Assembly (NCBI GenBank): GCA_911728455.2
Contig: OU452233.1
Coordinates: 10,025,505-10,089,504, forward strand
Length of the DNA stretch: 64,000 bases
Direction: 5' to 3'
Source: Marthasterias glacialis
Lineage: Eukaryota > Echinodermata > Asteroidea > Forcipulatida > Asteriidae
Shown here: one piece after another, positions 33,601-38,367 of the stretch
Position numbering within the stretch: position 1 is the stretch's first letter
Layout of the letters: each line of letters begins with the position of its first letter
Translations under genes and position numbers: made by a program
Notes under the pieces: generated by a model
What the model was told of the DNA's origin: nothing
Seen by the model: the letters and a program-made list of their open reading frames with translations, nothing else
Databases searched by the model: none

Positions 33601-34062
33601 AGTTCCTCCACGCTTTGTGGAGTCTCCACTCGACACTCTCGTTCTTGATGTTCCAGAAGTTGATTCCTGCTTCAAGGACTCAACATTTGGAGACCCTCCT
33701 GACCCCTGCTTTGAAACAGCTGCTTTATTTCCTTCCCCTGACTGACGTTTTGGAGCATTCAGTTTTAAAGCTCCAGAGGGAGGCAAGCTGGTCAGAGTTT
33801 TCCCATTTTGCAACCCATCCGTTGAGCGTTGTCTAGCCACAGGTTTTTTCGTTGCTCCGGTGCTGGCCTTTGCTGGAGTCGCATTACTTTGCGAATGTGG
33901 CACCGTGGGTTGTTTTGTAGCCGTGGTGGTCGATGACGTAGACGTTGATGTTGTTTTCCGCACTGCGATTGTTGGTTTCAACGCTCCGCTATGAGTCGAG
34001 GCCACGCCAACTCTGGGCATCATTGCTTTTGCTGGTTTTCTATCCACAGCATTGGACGACAT
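1..34062 (-). CDS. DOCK9/11-like: DOCK-D (zizimin, DOCK9/10/11) family Rho GEF, 5' part, 11 exons
   Basis: Spliced minus-strand gene; exons 34062-32032, 21439-21371, 19257-19141, 16106-16017, 14323-14241, 12431-12269, 7754-7623, 5911-5722, 2785-2613, 729-571, 77-1 (runs off the left edge). Every junction is GT..AG and phases agree, giving about 1094 codons. Residues 1-677 are low-complexity Ser/Pro/Thr-rich. About 690-800 match the DOCK C/D N-terminal domain (VEPVEYE, VFPYDD, SLFVKECI). About 832-940 are a PH domain (MQGFLYKT, AFKRRFFYLRQLGD, YHKDEK, Trp927). About 990-1094 lead toward DHR1/C2 (HPELQGYGKETE, IEPFF, ALFDARNNRKIS). Family knowledge: these large cytosolic and membrane-recruited GEFs activate Cdc42 (some also Rac) through a C-terminal DHR2 domain and control actin and cell shape; the PH domain aids phosphoinositide binding. 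DHR1 and DHR2 are outside the window. I cannot separate a pre-duplication DOCK9/10/11 ancestor from one paralogue. Confidence 0.93.
229..345 (+). repeat. tRNA-derived SINE fragment, family A
   Basis: Positions 271-344 fold roughly as a tRNA: acceptor stem GGCTGGA/TCCAGTC, box A TAGCTCAGTTGG (279-290), box B GGTTCAAATCC (323-333). The T stem mispairs and the base before the apparent anticodon is not T, so it is not a functional tRNA. The preceding ATATTGAC and CCAACATTAGGG segment recurs beside the two minus-strand copies near 14 kb, which marks a dispersed family. Confidence 0.65.
571..729 (-). CDS. DOCK9/11-like: DOCK exon 10: lead-in to the DHR1/C2 region
   Basis: A 159-nt exon with acceptor CAG at 730-732 and donor GTAAGT at 565-570. 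Its 53 codons include DCKPYEEEFPKRFVVEFQKL and SFKLSAALNKDGEPVEG, matching the KPFEE..KRFLV and LTFN-type block before DHR1 in DOCK11. The open frame continues past the donor, but the canonical GTAAGT and the seamless join to exon 11 (AEN then IEPFF) fix the boundary. Confidence 0.93.
807..932. mobile_element. Foldback MITE, GGTGGATTTCACAAA family, copy 1
   Basis: Inverted ends GGTGGATTTCACAAA and TTTGTGAAATCCACC enclose several short direct and inverted runs of ACTAGTCCTAACTTA. About 126 bp with no coding capacity. Related copies lie at 939, 1188, 1690 and 13620. Confidence 0.75.
939..1345. mobile_element. Foldback MITE copy 2, split by nested insertions
   Basis: The left part (939 to about 1013) begins GGTGGATTTCACAAAGC and matches the copy at 1690-1832 up to TGTGACAT. 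The matching continuation (CACTTTGC..AGCAATTG) resumes only near 1325. The roughly 305-bp interval is filled by a GGAGGCAATGG-type repeat (about 1014-1187) and another MITE (about 1188-1315). Confidence 0.6.
1188..1315. mobile_element. Foldback MITE, GGTGGATTTCACAAA family, copy 3
   Basis: Starts GGGTGCATTTCACAAAAC and ends GCTTTGTGAAATCCACA, with the same ACTAGTCCTAACTTA interior as copy 1. It lies at the end of a GGAGGCAATGG-type repeat. Confidence 0.7.
1690..1832. mobile_element. Foldback MITE, GATTTCACAAAGC family, uninterrupted copy
   Basis: Ends GATTTCACAAAGC and CTTTGTGAAATC in inverted orientation. The interior carries CATCTTAAGATG and TTGTATTGTGACATCAC. It serves as the intact reference for the split copy at 939-1345. 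Confidence 0.65.
1836..1881. repeat. Short hairpin: 21-bp arms, 4-nt loop
   Basis: Left arm 1836-1856 (CAGACCCAAGTAACC..) and right arm 1861-1881 are inverted complements with a single mismatch; the loop is CCCA. The GGGTCAGACCTGGGTCAACCC motif just downstream (about 1929-1950) suggests part of a larger degenerate element. Confidence 0.8.
2299..2420 (+). repeat. Diverged tRNA-Leu-like SINE fragment
   Basis: Starts GTTGTGACCGAGTGGTCTAG like the tRNA head of the SINE copies at 8881, 23974 and 62957, and ends in a TATTATTAGTATTATT tail. The middle is shortened and altered. Confidence 0.5.
2613..2785 (-). CDS. DOCK9/11-like: DOCK exon 9: linker after the PH domain
   Basis: A 173-nt exon with acceptor TAG at 2786-2788 and donor GTGAGC at 2607-2612. 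It encodes EYADDPIPSPNQSESQ and KSKHPELQGYGKETEKTNSQ through NVFLLYPRMQ. The HPEL..YG+ETE motif and the terminal F..YP.MQ match the post-PH linker of DOCK9/11. Phase 1 at the start, phase 0 at the end. Confidence 0.94.
3060..5230 (+). repeat. Dispersed element containing an expanded 56-bp satellite
   Basis: Sequence on both sides of the array (3060-3302 and about 5195-5230) resembles the unexpanded element at 11936-12245: the AAATTTTCAAAG / AATTATCAAAGG and GGGCTTCTGGTAATC / GGGCTTCCGGTAATC blocks on the left, and CAGGATA on the right. The array therefore sits inside one dispersed element in DOCK intron 8. Confidence 0.65.
3303..5194 (+). repeat. 56-bp tandem satellite, about 34 units
   Basis: Unit: AGTTTGTGTGAAGTGGGCTT, then GGCTCACAGTGGAACTACGC, then CACACTCGTTGGAGCC (56 bp). 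Unit starts run from 3316 to 5149, which fits 33 intervals of 56 bp with one 15-bp deletion near 3411. Units differ mainly at GGGC(T/A)TGG, GTTGG, TACACC and TATGCC. Because 56 is not a multiple of three, open frames through it cycle through all three frames and are not genes. Confidence 0.95.
5722..5911 (-). CDS. DOCK9/11-like: DOCK exon 8: PH domain C-terminal half
   Basis: A 190-nt exon with acceptor CAG at 5912-5914 and donor GTGAGC at 5716-5721. Residues 896-958 include YGIELQMQDRS, AAENQQEMDDWYNAFKRV (the C-terminal PH helix with the near-invariant Trp927), then a polar linker ending MEDLLDQ. It ends in phase 1. Its 5' edge was copied repeatedly into intron 7. Confidence 0.96.
5912..6910. 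repeat. Tandem array derived from the exon 8 acceptor edge
   Basis: About eight units of roughly 103-130 bp. Each contains TGTTATATTGACTGGC and CTCTGCTTGCATGTCTGG. The longer units also have GACTGATCCTGCATCTAG, matching exon 8 (GACCGGTCCTGCATCTGCAG and CGCTGCTTGCCAGTCTGC). On the minus strand each unit keeps an acceptor-like CTTCTTTTCCCAG or CTTCTTTTCCAG. Confidence 0.85.
7085..7622. repeat. Tandem array derived from the exon 7 donor edge
   Basis: Four degenerate copies (near 7127, 7250, 7374, 7494) plus the authentic edge (from about 7617), spaced 120-124 bp. Each carries ACCTACCTTGATGACATCAA (exon 7 end plus donor) or a variant, and a GTTATATTGACTGGGGAGGA spacer. Several copies keep the GTAGGT donor intact. 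Confidence 0.9.
7623..7754 (-). CDS. DOCK9/11-like: DOCK exon 7: PH domain core
   Basis: A 132-nt exon with acceptor CAG at 7755-7757 and donor GTAGGT at 7617-7622. Its 44 codons (residues 852-895) include AFKRRFFYLRQLGDKSFLL, YHKDEK and KGTLFLDSLVDVIK, which are PH strands 2-4 and the strongest DOCK-D match in the window. Degenerate copies of its last roughly 50 bp, with the donor site, recur four times in the following intron. Confidence 0.97.
7795..8003 (-). repeat. Dispersed element P, one-unit version
   Basis: The reverse complement contains CCTAATGTCTGACCATTCA, CCACTGTGGTTTTGAATGA, GCCAGCCTGCAGAATGATAT and GTGCCACCATACACA, in the same order as the longer versions near 20935 (two units) and 40690 (three units). 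Confidence 0.7.
8081..8527. other. Intron 6 segment with nothing recognised
   Basis: No splice-bounded open frame, RNA gene or repeat match noted on either strand. Confidence 0.5.
8528..8695. mobile_element. MITE-2 (GGGCCCAATTTCATA family) partial copy
   Basis: Contains the family core: TTCTGCTTAGCAAGTAATAA, TACATGTAACATGGT, TTTTGGCTGGTAACCTTATT, TTGTGCTTAGCTATTTTTTG and AAGCAGCTCTATGAAAT. The outer left terminus is degraded. Confidence 0.7.
8881..9297 (+). repeat. tRNA-Leu-like SINE, full-length copy
   Basis: tRNA head GTCGTGGAGTGGCCGAGCGG..GGACTCAAGCTC (apparent CAA anticodon) with a long variable arm and box B GGTTTGAGTCC. The body reads CTTGTGTCCTTAAGCAAGAC, CTTCGTCCTTCGGATGGG, GTGTTACTGG. 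The 3' part GAGCGCTCTGAGACGCCCAT..GCGCTATATAAAAACTG ends in a T/A-rich tail. Confidence 0.85.
9298..9895. other. Intron 6 segment, no gene seen
   Basis: Contains a poly-C run near 9608 and short unassigned text. I found no exon or tRNA. Confidence 0.5.
9900..10380 (+). repeat. Dispersed element H, interrupted by a TIR element
   Basis: Left half (AATTTAAGGTCAAATTCAG..GCACTCATTTTC..AGATACAGTC, to 9973) and right half (TTATGAAAGTGG..TAAGTCTCTAAC, from about 10278) match one contiguous element at 62490-62660 and, more weakly, 55745-55850. The gap is the 304-bp insertion at 9974-10277. Confidence 0.7.
9974..10277. mobile_element. Short TIR element with AGGGTTCT(A/C)CCC ends
   Basis: Begins AGGGTTCTACCC and ends GGGGAGAACC, inverted complements. 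The interior has repeated GGCCGATACG motifs and ATGCTCCAGATTGCACAGTA. A longer relative is at 41958-42635. Confidence 0.75.
10402..10650 (+). repeat. tRNA-Leu-like SINE, 3'-truncated copy
   Basis: Starts GGTTGGGCCGAGCAGTTAAG, continues GGACTCAAGCTCTAGTG and the CTTGTGTCCTTAACC body, and stops after GGTGTTTCTGG. It lacks the CGCTATATAA tail. Confidence 0.8.
10651..11390. other. Intron 6 segment, no gene seen
   Basis: A G-rich run near 11060 is the only notable feature. Confidence 0.5.
11391..11703. mobile_element. TIR element, GATCAAGGA ends
   Basis: The left end GATCAAGGATCACAGTTAAC is inverted relative to GTTAACCATTGGTCCTTGATC at the right, giving about 313 bp with imperfect ends of about 22 bp. 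The interior holds GGTTGGACTAGTCTAGTCG and a GCGCATGCGC palindrome. No transposase frame. Confidence 0.65.
11936..12245 (+). repeat. Dispersed element, unexpanded relative of the satellite locus
   Basis: Ends with one 56-bp-type unit (CCAGTTTGTGTGAAGTGGGC at about 12179-12198) after AGCTGGCACACGTTTGT..GGGCTTCCGGTAATCAGTG. It is collinear with 3060-3330. Its right edge abuts exon 6, with the donor at 12263. Confidence 0.7.
12269..12431 (-). CDS. DOCK9/11-like: DOCK exon 6: acidic linker and first PH strand
   Basis: A 163-nt exon with acceptor TAG at 12432-12434 and donor GTAAGT at 12263-12268. It encodes residues 797-851: YQKEVGPEALQPQVYEIDEE, an acidic Ser/Thr linker, then NIYMQGFLYKTPFG, the first strand of the PH domain. 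The QVYEIDEE segment corresponds to the VFEIDE/VYEVDEE linker of vertebrate DOCK9/11. Confidence 0.94.
12495..12845 (-). repeat. tRNA-Leu-like SINE, subfamily with GGTTTCATTACC end
   Basis: On the minus strand: head near 12845 (GTCGTGGCCGAGCAGTATAG), ..CAAGACACTTTACC.., GGTGTTTCTGGTTC, then TTTGGTTTCATTACCAGAAA and an ATTATTATTA tail near 12495. The same 3' end occurs at 30245-30640 and as a fragment at 61285-61385. Confidence 0.75.
13460..13620. repeat. GGAGGCAATGG-type repeat fragment and flanking unit
   Basis: TTTCAAGGGGCACCAAGGCA and GGAGGCAATGAGAG belong to the repeat family also seen at 24663, 39250 and 57722. The next text (GGCAGCAGACTTACC..GCTCAGAAGTACGCAAAC) matches 39150-39240. Confidence 0.6.
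13620..13733. mobile_element. Foldback MITE, GGTGGATTTCACAAA family, reverse copy
   Basis: Starts GTGGATTTCTCAAAGTGCTA and ends ACTAGTTTTGTGAAATCCA, with interior ACTAGTC/TAACTTA runs as in copy 1. Confidence 0.7.
13905..14196 (-). repeat. tRNA-derived SINE family A, copy left of exon 5
   Basis: On the minus strand: GACAAAATAGGGAGACCACC, then box A TAGCTCAGTTAGTAG, box B GGTTCAAGTCC, and a 3' part shared with about 55950-56050 (AACTGACATGGTAAATT-like). The tRNA-like part is about 13980-14047. Confidence 0.75.
14241..14323 (-). CDS. DOCK9/11-like: DOCK exon 5 (27 codons plus 2 nt)
   Basis: An 83-nt exon with acceptor CAG at 14324-14326 and donor GTAAGT at 14235-14240. It encodes CINSYLTEWKVINHKYGSY and GGPFQDLP, the end of the DOCK C/D N-terminal domain. 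It ends after two bases of a Gly codon completed by exon 6. Because 83 is not a multiple of three, skipping it would shift the frame. It is flanked on both sides by copies of the same tRNA-derived repeat. Confidence 0.93.
14600..14836 (-). repeat. tRNA-derived SINE family A, copy right of exon 5
   Basis: Shares GACAAAATCATGAGACCGCC, GGGCTAGATAGCTCAGTTTG and the distal GGTTGAATGGCTTCTGACTA block with the copy at 13905-14196, in the same orientation. Box B is degraded and a G/C homopolymer tract near 14600 replaces the 3' part. Confidence 0.7.
15365..15880. repeat. Cryptically simple repeat, (TCAATGATC)-like
   Basis: About 500 bp of imperfect 9-12-bp units mixing TCAATGATC, TCACTGATC, TCAATGACA and TCTATGATC. 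The short frame it contains (62-70 codons of Ile/Ser/Met) is a by-product. Confidence 0.85.
16017..16106 (-). CDS. DOCK9/11-like: DOCK exon 4 (30 codons)
   Basis: A 90-nt exon with acceptor CAG at 16107-16109 and donor GTAGAC at 16011-16016. Only one frame is open; it reads ASTIPRQLRTTKSTVPEG and then ASSLFVKE, closely matching the RQxR..STVPE..AQSLFVKE block of DOCK11. Residues 740-769; phase 0 into exon 5, restoring SLFVKECINSY. Confidence 0.92.
16500..16930 (-). pseudogene. Non-LTR retrotransposon 3' end, degenerate
   Basis: Minus strand near 16850 reads RRRLKTSLFRSDFI then a stop, resembling the last residues of CR1/L2-type ORF2 (..F+..LKT.LF..). Downstream, the 3' UTR ends CACTATATAAATACATAC next to A/T-rich sequence. 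Upstream frames are broken. Confidence 0.55.
16931..18365. other. Intron 3 segment, short repeats only
   Basis: GTCCACACAGTGTT occurs twice (about 17626 and 18057), and GCATGGTGAGGTATCAAT at about 17675 recurs at about 31175. No exon with supporting homology was found. Confidence 0.5.
18366..18537. mobile_element. MITE-2 copy in intron 3
   Basis: Family core TTAAAACTTTCTGCTAGG, TACATGTGACATGGTAGTAT, GGCTGGTAACTTTATTCTGG, TTGTGCTTACC and AAGCAGCTCTACGAAATTTG, ending GGCCC. Confidence 0.75.
19141..19257 (-). CDS. DOCK9/11-like: DOCK exon 3 (39 codons)
   Basis: A 117-nt exon with acceptor CAG at 19258-19260 and donor GTAAGT at 19135-19140. Residues 701-739 include LVEPVEYEEHI, NDPLRSL and VFPYDDVS, the hallmark of the DOCK C/D N-terminal domain (compare the EPLDYE and LFPYDD signatures of vertebrate family members). 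Phase 0 at both ends. Confidence 0.92.
19673..19925. mobile_element. Foldback element, about 250 bp
   Basis: The left arm AAGATTATAGAGCGCCGAAG..GCGCAAGATGGGGAACT and CGCCATTTCGGCAAGTGA are mirrored by TCACTTGCCGAAATGGCG and AGTTCCCCATCTTGCGCC..GGCGCTCTATGATCTTT. The arms are interrupted and the centre is unpaired. Confidence 0.75.
20935..21262 (+). repeat. Dispersed element P, two-unit version
   Basis: Two roughly 115-bp units, each with ACTGTCTGACCATT, CCACTGT, GCCAGCCTGCAA and GATATCATGT..GTGAATGCAT, then GTTGTGCCACCACACACAAC. It lies just right of exon 2. Confidence 0.7.
21371..21439 (-). CDS. DOCK9/11-like: DOCK exon 2 (23 codons)
   Basis: A 69-nt exon with acceptor CAG at 21440-21442 after a T-rich tract and donor GTGAGT at 21365-21370. 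It encodes residues 678-700, RVHENVGEHFRNVIF through LVRKV, and joins in phase 0 to exon 3 (EKQELVEPVEYE). It aligns with the start of the DOCK C/D N-terminal domain, which in DOCK11 precedes VEPLDYE. Conservation is weaker than in later exons, so this call relies partly on splice signals and phase. Confidence 0.72.
21915..22240 (-). pseudogene. Non-LTR retrotransposon ORF2 C-terminal remnant
   Basis: Minus-strand frame reads NESVIWNNLPPVIGESVSLS then FIRKAVKTHL, the WN.LP..I....SL..F+..+KTHL motif that closes CR1/L2-type ORF2 proteins. The 3' tail has GCGCTATGATC and ATAAATTATAATTGTTATG. Confidence 0.6.
22315..22684. mobile_element. TIR element E (AATCTGAAAGCTCACTGAT ends)
   Basis: Left end TCTGAAAGCTCACCGATGAT, right end ATTATCAGTAAGCTTTCAGA, inverted. 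The interior has CTCAATCCATTGTC, GTAAACACATTGTC and GTATTTCAGACAGAAATATT. Related copies are at 36490-36795, about 37040-37235 and 61600-61905; shorter pieces lie at 14510, 23890, 44780 and 60165. Confidence 0.75.
23974..24390 (+). repeat. tRNA-Leu-like SINE, full-length copy with canonical boxes
   Basis: Box A GTGGCCGAGTGGTCAAG and box B GGTTCGAGTCC (24037-24047) match the Pol III consensus. Body and tail are as in the copy at 8881, ending GCGCTATATGTAAGACTCC and (ATT)n. Confidence 0.85.
24663..24915. repeat. GGAGGCAATGG-type (G) repeat
   Basis: Contains GGCCTGATTGCTTCGTTCTT, GGCACCTGTATGAAGAAATT, GTTTCAAGGGGCCCCAAGGC and AATGACCAGGGGCAACGAAG. The family recurs at about 13460, 26265, 37555, 38368, 39250, 48838, 49495, 54835, 57722, 58440, 59338 and 60205. 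Confidence 0.7.
25085..25255. mobile_element. MITE-2 copy in intron 1
   Basis: AAGTAGCTAAGCACAAAACA, TTGCTTACCAGAATAGTGTT, ACCAGCCAAAACGCC, GTGACTGGTATCCTGCTTAG and TATGAAATTGGGC are in family order. Confidence 0.75.
26265..26425. repeat. G repeat copy
   Basis: GACCTGGAATTTCAAGGCCA, CACTTCCATTGGAAGATCTT, AAAGTCTATGGGAAACTTTT, GGGGCACCAAGGCCAAGACC and CAGAGGCAACGACC, ending with CCAGGCCTGA. Confidence 0.7.
27497..27920. repeat. About 190-bp tandem repeat, three diverged units
   Basis: GGTGTTACAGTAATG..TTTACAGAC recurs near 27505, 27695 and 27884, each followed by CTACA(C/T)CACTACAAA.. and AAAGTTCAAAGGCAA.. blocks. Single diverged relatives lie near 18865, 24910 and 30800. Confidence 0.75.
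27921..30240. other. Intron 1 segment with no gene seen
   Basis: AT-rich with poly-G/C runs at 28740 and 29565. Short unlinked frames only. Confidence 0.5.
30245..30640 (+). repeat. tRNA-Leu-like SINE with GGTTTCATTACC end and (AAT)n tail
   Basis: Head GTTGTGGCCGAGCAGTCTAA, body TTGTGTCCTTGAGCAAGACA..GTGTTTCTGGTTCAG, 3' end CTTGGTTTCATTACCAGAAA, then about 17 AAT repeats (30586-30637). Confidence 0.8.
32032..34062 (-). CDS. DOCK9/11-like: DOCK exon 1: 677-codon Ser/Pro/Thr-rich N-terminal exon
   Basis: Open from ATG at 34062 (context CCAACATG, A at -3) to donor GTTAGT at 32026-32031; 2031 nt, exactly 677 codons, phase 0, matching phase 0 of exon 2. The protein is rich in Ser, Pro, Thr and Lys/Arg and has no recognisable globular domain. 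Three spaced VSKQ-type motifs lie in about residues 115-225, an SASPRNS-type heptad/minisatellite tract in about 240-380, and a duplicated block of about 67 residues containing VKPSISPRQS in about 400-530. The end is proline-rich and runs into PLIDFFA. Many SP dipeptides suggest proline-directed phosphorylation (inference). Vertebrate DOCK9/11 have only a short segment here. Assignment to DOCK rests on strand, phase, and the absence of another downstream partner; a separate gene or an alternative promoter remains possible. Confidence 0.8.
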
Positions 34063-34470
34063 GTTGGTTTAGCTGCACTACACTACCAACTCAAAATAGT
34101 CACAACAATGAGGAAATATAGTATTTTTTCTTATCTCCGCTGTGGATCTTTGCAGTGACACACATGTCGCAGCATGGAACAGATACCATATTATTCCCTC
34201 ACATGCACAAAGTAGTCCTTTCTATTAGTCATCCAACACAGCAATTGAAGCCACTGTACACGTCACATCGCTGACATTTAGGATAACATTACACAGACCG
34301 CTGGAAAGGAGACTAATGTATGCCTTGACATTCAGGAGAGCGTAACAGAAACAGGCTGGAGCGAAGACTAAACCAACCATGGGTGTATCCACTCATAAAT
34401 ATCACTCCAATGAGAAAATAAATATGCTGCTAATATTTGTTGACTACCGTTCATGTTCTGTGGTTCTTAC

Positions 34471-34530
34471 CTTGGTGGGAATTGACGTCTTATGTTTCAG
34501 TCTGAACGTTACCCCAACTCAGGTCAAGTG
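34471..34530 (-). promoter_or_regulatory. Possible non-coding first exon (5' UTR) of the DOCK gene
   Basis: A donor-like CACCAAG|GTAAGA occurs on the minus strand (GTAAGA at 34465-34470). A CAG acceptor lies at 34073-34075, ten bases before the ATG of exon 1. Splicing the two would give a 5' UTR intron of about 395 bp. The acceptor has a poor pyrimidine tract, the upstream exon limit is unknown, and I see no clear TATA box. The outer coordinate is a guess. Confidence 0.22.
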
Positions 34531-36489
34531 ATGATCAAATTTACATACTGGGAGTGTAAACACGCTGACGAACACGATGTCAACAATGCTGTGTTGTTAA
34601 AAACTTAATCCTTTTTCCTAAACAAAGACGTCCATGTCTGATTTTTCACGCTAGTTACACAATAGTAGCCTGAAATCATGCGCAACTCCACTCACTCTAT
34701 TTATTTCCACACACTCGGCGGCAACTTGTCATTGTCCACACGAAAATGTGTAAATCAAAATGACTCTACAAGATGAAATCGATGACTTGCTTTATCCCAC
34801 TATTGATAACAATTTTTCAGTTTGATGATTAATATCATATTTCTAAGAGACCTAGAGCACTTTTGGTTAATGAATGACTTCAAATATTCAGTTCACAAGT
34901 GATGGTCACTGAGTATGAATCTGCATAGTATACAGATAGTGATGTAGACAGTGGGTTCTGCTGAAGAGTTCACCACCGATGGCCGCCTTCCTGTTTGTGA
35001 TTCCACAATCCACAGTTATCAGTTCCTGCTTGATGTATTTCCTTCAGCGATCTCACACACAAACACAAGCAATTATACACTGCGGTAGACCTTGTAACAT
35101 TGCATGTGGTAGATCGGGTGTCCGGGGCATACATGTACATCTACTGCACAGGGATGCTCACATCAAATGTATGCGAATGAACCATACACACTCGAGATAT
35201 CCTTTGGTTGGTGCACACTCCCAAGGTTACCAGCCCTATGTCTTGTTGCTGGAGAACTCACATGATTGTAGGTTACCATGGCAGTTGAAACACAAGTTCA
35301 GAGTGACAAATTGTTGAAATGGCTGGAGGTGTATTAGCCAAGTACTCACTTCACACACTTCTCTGCACCGTAACAGGAGTCAAGAACCCAGCAGGAAAAA
35401 ATACCCCCAGACAAGCTAGGCTCCGACAATGTGCTCACATGTGCAGTACATCACAGTTTATATGCACACATCATACATGTATACATGATCACACACACAT
35501 TACATATGTACCATACATGTATGAATCAATCATTTGCAATGGTGTTTATATCACAGCAGAGCTAACACCACCACTGCCGCCACCCGATCAACTTTGCAGC
35601 CAGCGTTTGTTCTTCTTGCCCTGGCTATTCACATATCATCACCTCATCGTCCCAGGGCAGGAGTCACACTCACTCCCGCTGATCACAACGCATGTGTAAT
35701 AATGCCCTGTCCAGAGCCACTCTTGCCCTGAAGTTAATTGCCCTCACCCACTTATTACAGCCACTAAGCCGCTAAGCAGATCCAGCTGTAGGGAAACTCA
35801 AAACTCCTGACTGACTGCTCATAGTGTGCTGGAAGCCACAGATGTAGCAGTGACTAAAATAAAAAAACATCCCTGCTGCTTGGGGGTGTGAGTACTTAAA
35901 GGGCAACACATCATTTTTTTTGGAAAGAGTAAAATTCATTCCCTTTCTTTAATTTTCAACAGACACACCAAGGAACCAACCGACCTGTGAATTTTTCATC
36001 AAATTAGGTGACTCAGTTTTAGTGAAAACGTCAAATAAAGATCCCATCAATTAATTGTTTTTATTGGTTAAAAAAGGAAGTATGCCTATCATAGTATATT
36101 ATTAATTTTTAAAACATTTTTTACATACCTATTTACCGTAGAAATAACAATTTCTAAAATTTGGGGATTGCCACGCTCCACCCACCCTTCCTCATTAACA
36201 TAAAATCTGTGACATAGACAGTGGACCGGCTGACCAGGGCCATGTGTGTGACAAAAACACACGATGCATTGTTGACCACTCGGCACCAGAGCTGTCTTTG
36301 AAACGTTTGACCACAGTCTACGTCACAAATCATTGCGCAATCAAATGACACACATTTTCGGGGCTCATTTAAAGTGTATTAACGCATAAAAAACACATCA
36401 AAATAGTCAATGTTATTTTTTGTTTATTTCAAACTGTATACATGTATTAAGCCACAAAAATGTAATGTGACAAAATACCTCTTCATGGG
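34531..36489. other. Region upstream of the DOCK gene; no other gene seen
   Basis: Expected to hold the promoter if the candidate 5' UTR exon is real. I see no TATA box or other recognisable element. Confidence 0.4.
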
Positions 36490-36795
36490 CCTTTAAAAGA
36501 AAAATATAGGATTGGTAATGCTGACAGAGCAGCATTTTTACTTTGTGTGATTCAATGTATTCATGAAAAATCTGTGAAAATTTGGACTCAATCCATTGTC
36601 TGTGTGAGGAGGCAAAAAACAAAACGTGCACATTTTTTAGCATGTAAACACATTGTTTTAATTTCAGTTTTTACAACTGAAATTAAAATCAGGGTCTTCA
36701 AATTATATTTTCACGACTTTGACGGTATTTCAGACAGAAATATTTCTATGGGAGCCTGGTACTGGCATGAACTTCATAATCAGTGAGCTTTCAAA
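36490..36795. mobile_element. TIR element E copy
   Basis: Interior CTCAATCCATTGTCTGTGTG, CATGTAAACACATTG, GTATTTCAGACAGAAATATT and right end ATAATCAGTGAGCTTTCAAA match 22315-22684. Further partial copies follow to about 37235. Confidence 0.7.
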
Positions 36796-38367
36796 ATGGT
36801 AGGAAGGAAAAACTATTTTGATGAATACCACTTCTGTGTTTTACCTTTAAGTTATTCCCGATTTGTCAGGAGTTTTGAGCACATTTGTATTTTTGTGCTT
36901 ATTTTAACTGCTGCAATCCGAACTGGGAACTGTGATTTTAGTGTTTTCAAATGCAATTTTCTCGACTTCGACAGCAGTTAAGGGGGAAATACAGTACAGA
37001 AATAAAGTACATCAAAATTAGCAGTCGTATTTTAGAGAAAATATCAAGTTGATTCTTTCTTTGTCGGAGATGCTTTGTCATTGTATTTTTGGGATTGCTT
37101 CAATCAAAAGCAGCAATGTTAATTTTTTTTGGAGTTTTCAATTCTCGACTTTGACAGTATTTCAGATGGAAATATTTCTCTGGAGGATTGGAACGGATAT
37201 GAACTTCACAATCAGCGAGCTTTCAGATTGGAGGAACTCATTGATTTTTGTCTCCCCTGCTGATGATGCGCTACTTTGTCTTTAAGGATGGGTCAGAGTG
37301 AAATGTCAGTTGTAGCTCTTCCACTTCTAGGATGACTTTGAAGAGAAGGGGGGGGGGAGGGCATCTTCGGCTCGGACTTAATGAGCCATTCTACTGCACG
37401 GTGCATCTGTTTTTCACATCTCAACCTATCAGGCATAAAAAATGCGGATGGCTGCTTTTATTTGTAGAACTAAAATGTTAAAGTTCGGTTGTATACAAGT
37501 ATGTAGTTGGTTTCTTGGTGACGAATACAGTATTTTCCCCACTGACTTGTTTTAAACGTTGGCCTCCCGCACCAAGGTCAAGACCAGGGCAACAGAGGCC
37601 ATGGCCTCCATAGCCTTCTGTGTACTTCCAGGCCAGTTATAAGATGGTGGAAAACAAGATACAGGTAGGGAGTTCCGAAGTGCAGCAGTACAAGGGAAAA
37701 AACTTGCAGAATCTCTCATAGTACTGGCCATTAGATCTGATACAATTTGCTCCAAATTCTTTTTAAAAAAAACAAGGCTTCTCTGAATTGGTATACAGTT
37801 TGTAACGGTTAATGCTTTCCGTCATTTGATACATTCTATGAAATCAGAAGGAAATCAACAAAATATACTTAATGCTGGGACGGCAGATGAAAATTGAAAG
37901 GATAAATTAAAAAACCTGAAGAAGGAATTATTTTAGCTGATTGTTACCGTACTGGGAATGAATTGTTTTTATTGGTGTATAAATAGCTCACTGTTATTTT
38001 AAATGGATTGTTTTTTAAATGACGTGCACAAAATGGCTTTGTATCTCAGAAAGCTGCTTAAAGACGAAGTAGGTACAATGTAAAGAAAGAAAAAATAGGG
38101 GAAAAAATATGGAAGCTGACTGATTATGTAGTTCATATCAGTGCCTTTCCTCTACAGAAATATTTCAACCGTCAAAAGTCAAGAAAATAGCATATTGCAG
38201 ACACACCAAATCATCGTTGCTTATTTAAATTGCACAATTGCGGCAACTGAAATAAGCCTGACATGAAGGTACACAAAATCCCCATCAAAATGATAGCTGT
38301 TTAATTTGTTGTGTCATCAAAAAATGACCAACGAGATTGATGAGATTTTTTACAGGATGGTTGCACG

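Noticed and set aside
32801..33745. 314-codon plus-strand frame opposite DOCK exon 1
   Set aside because: It is an antisense shadow of the Ser/Pro-rich repeat exon (acidic FLGDAE repeats); the minus strand has the gene context and splice donor.
35319..35699. 126-codon plus-strand frame
   Set aside because: Composition (His/Thr/Cys-rich, from CACACA and TACATG text) looks non-coding; no splice or homology support.
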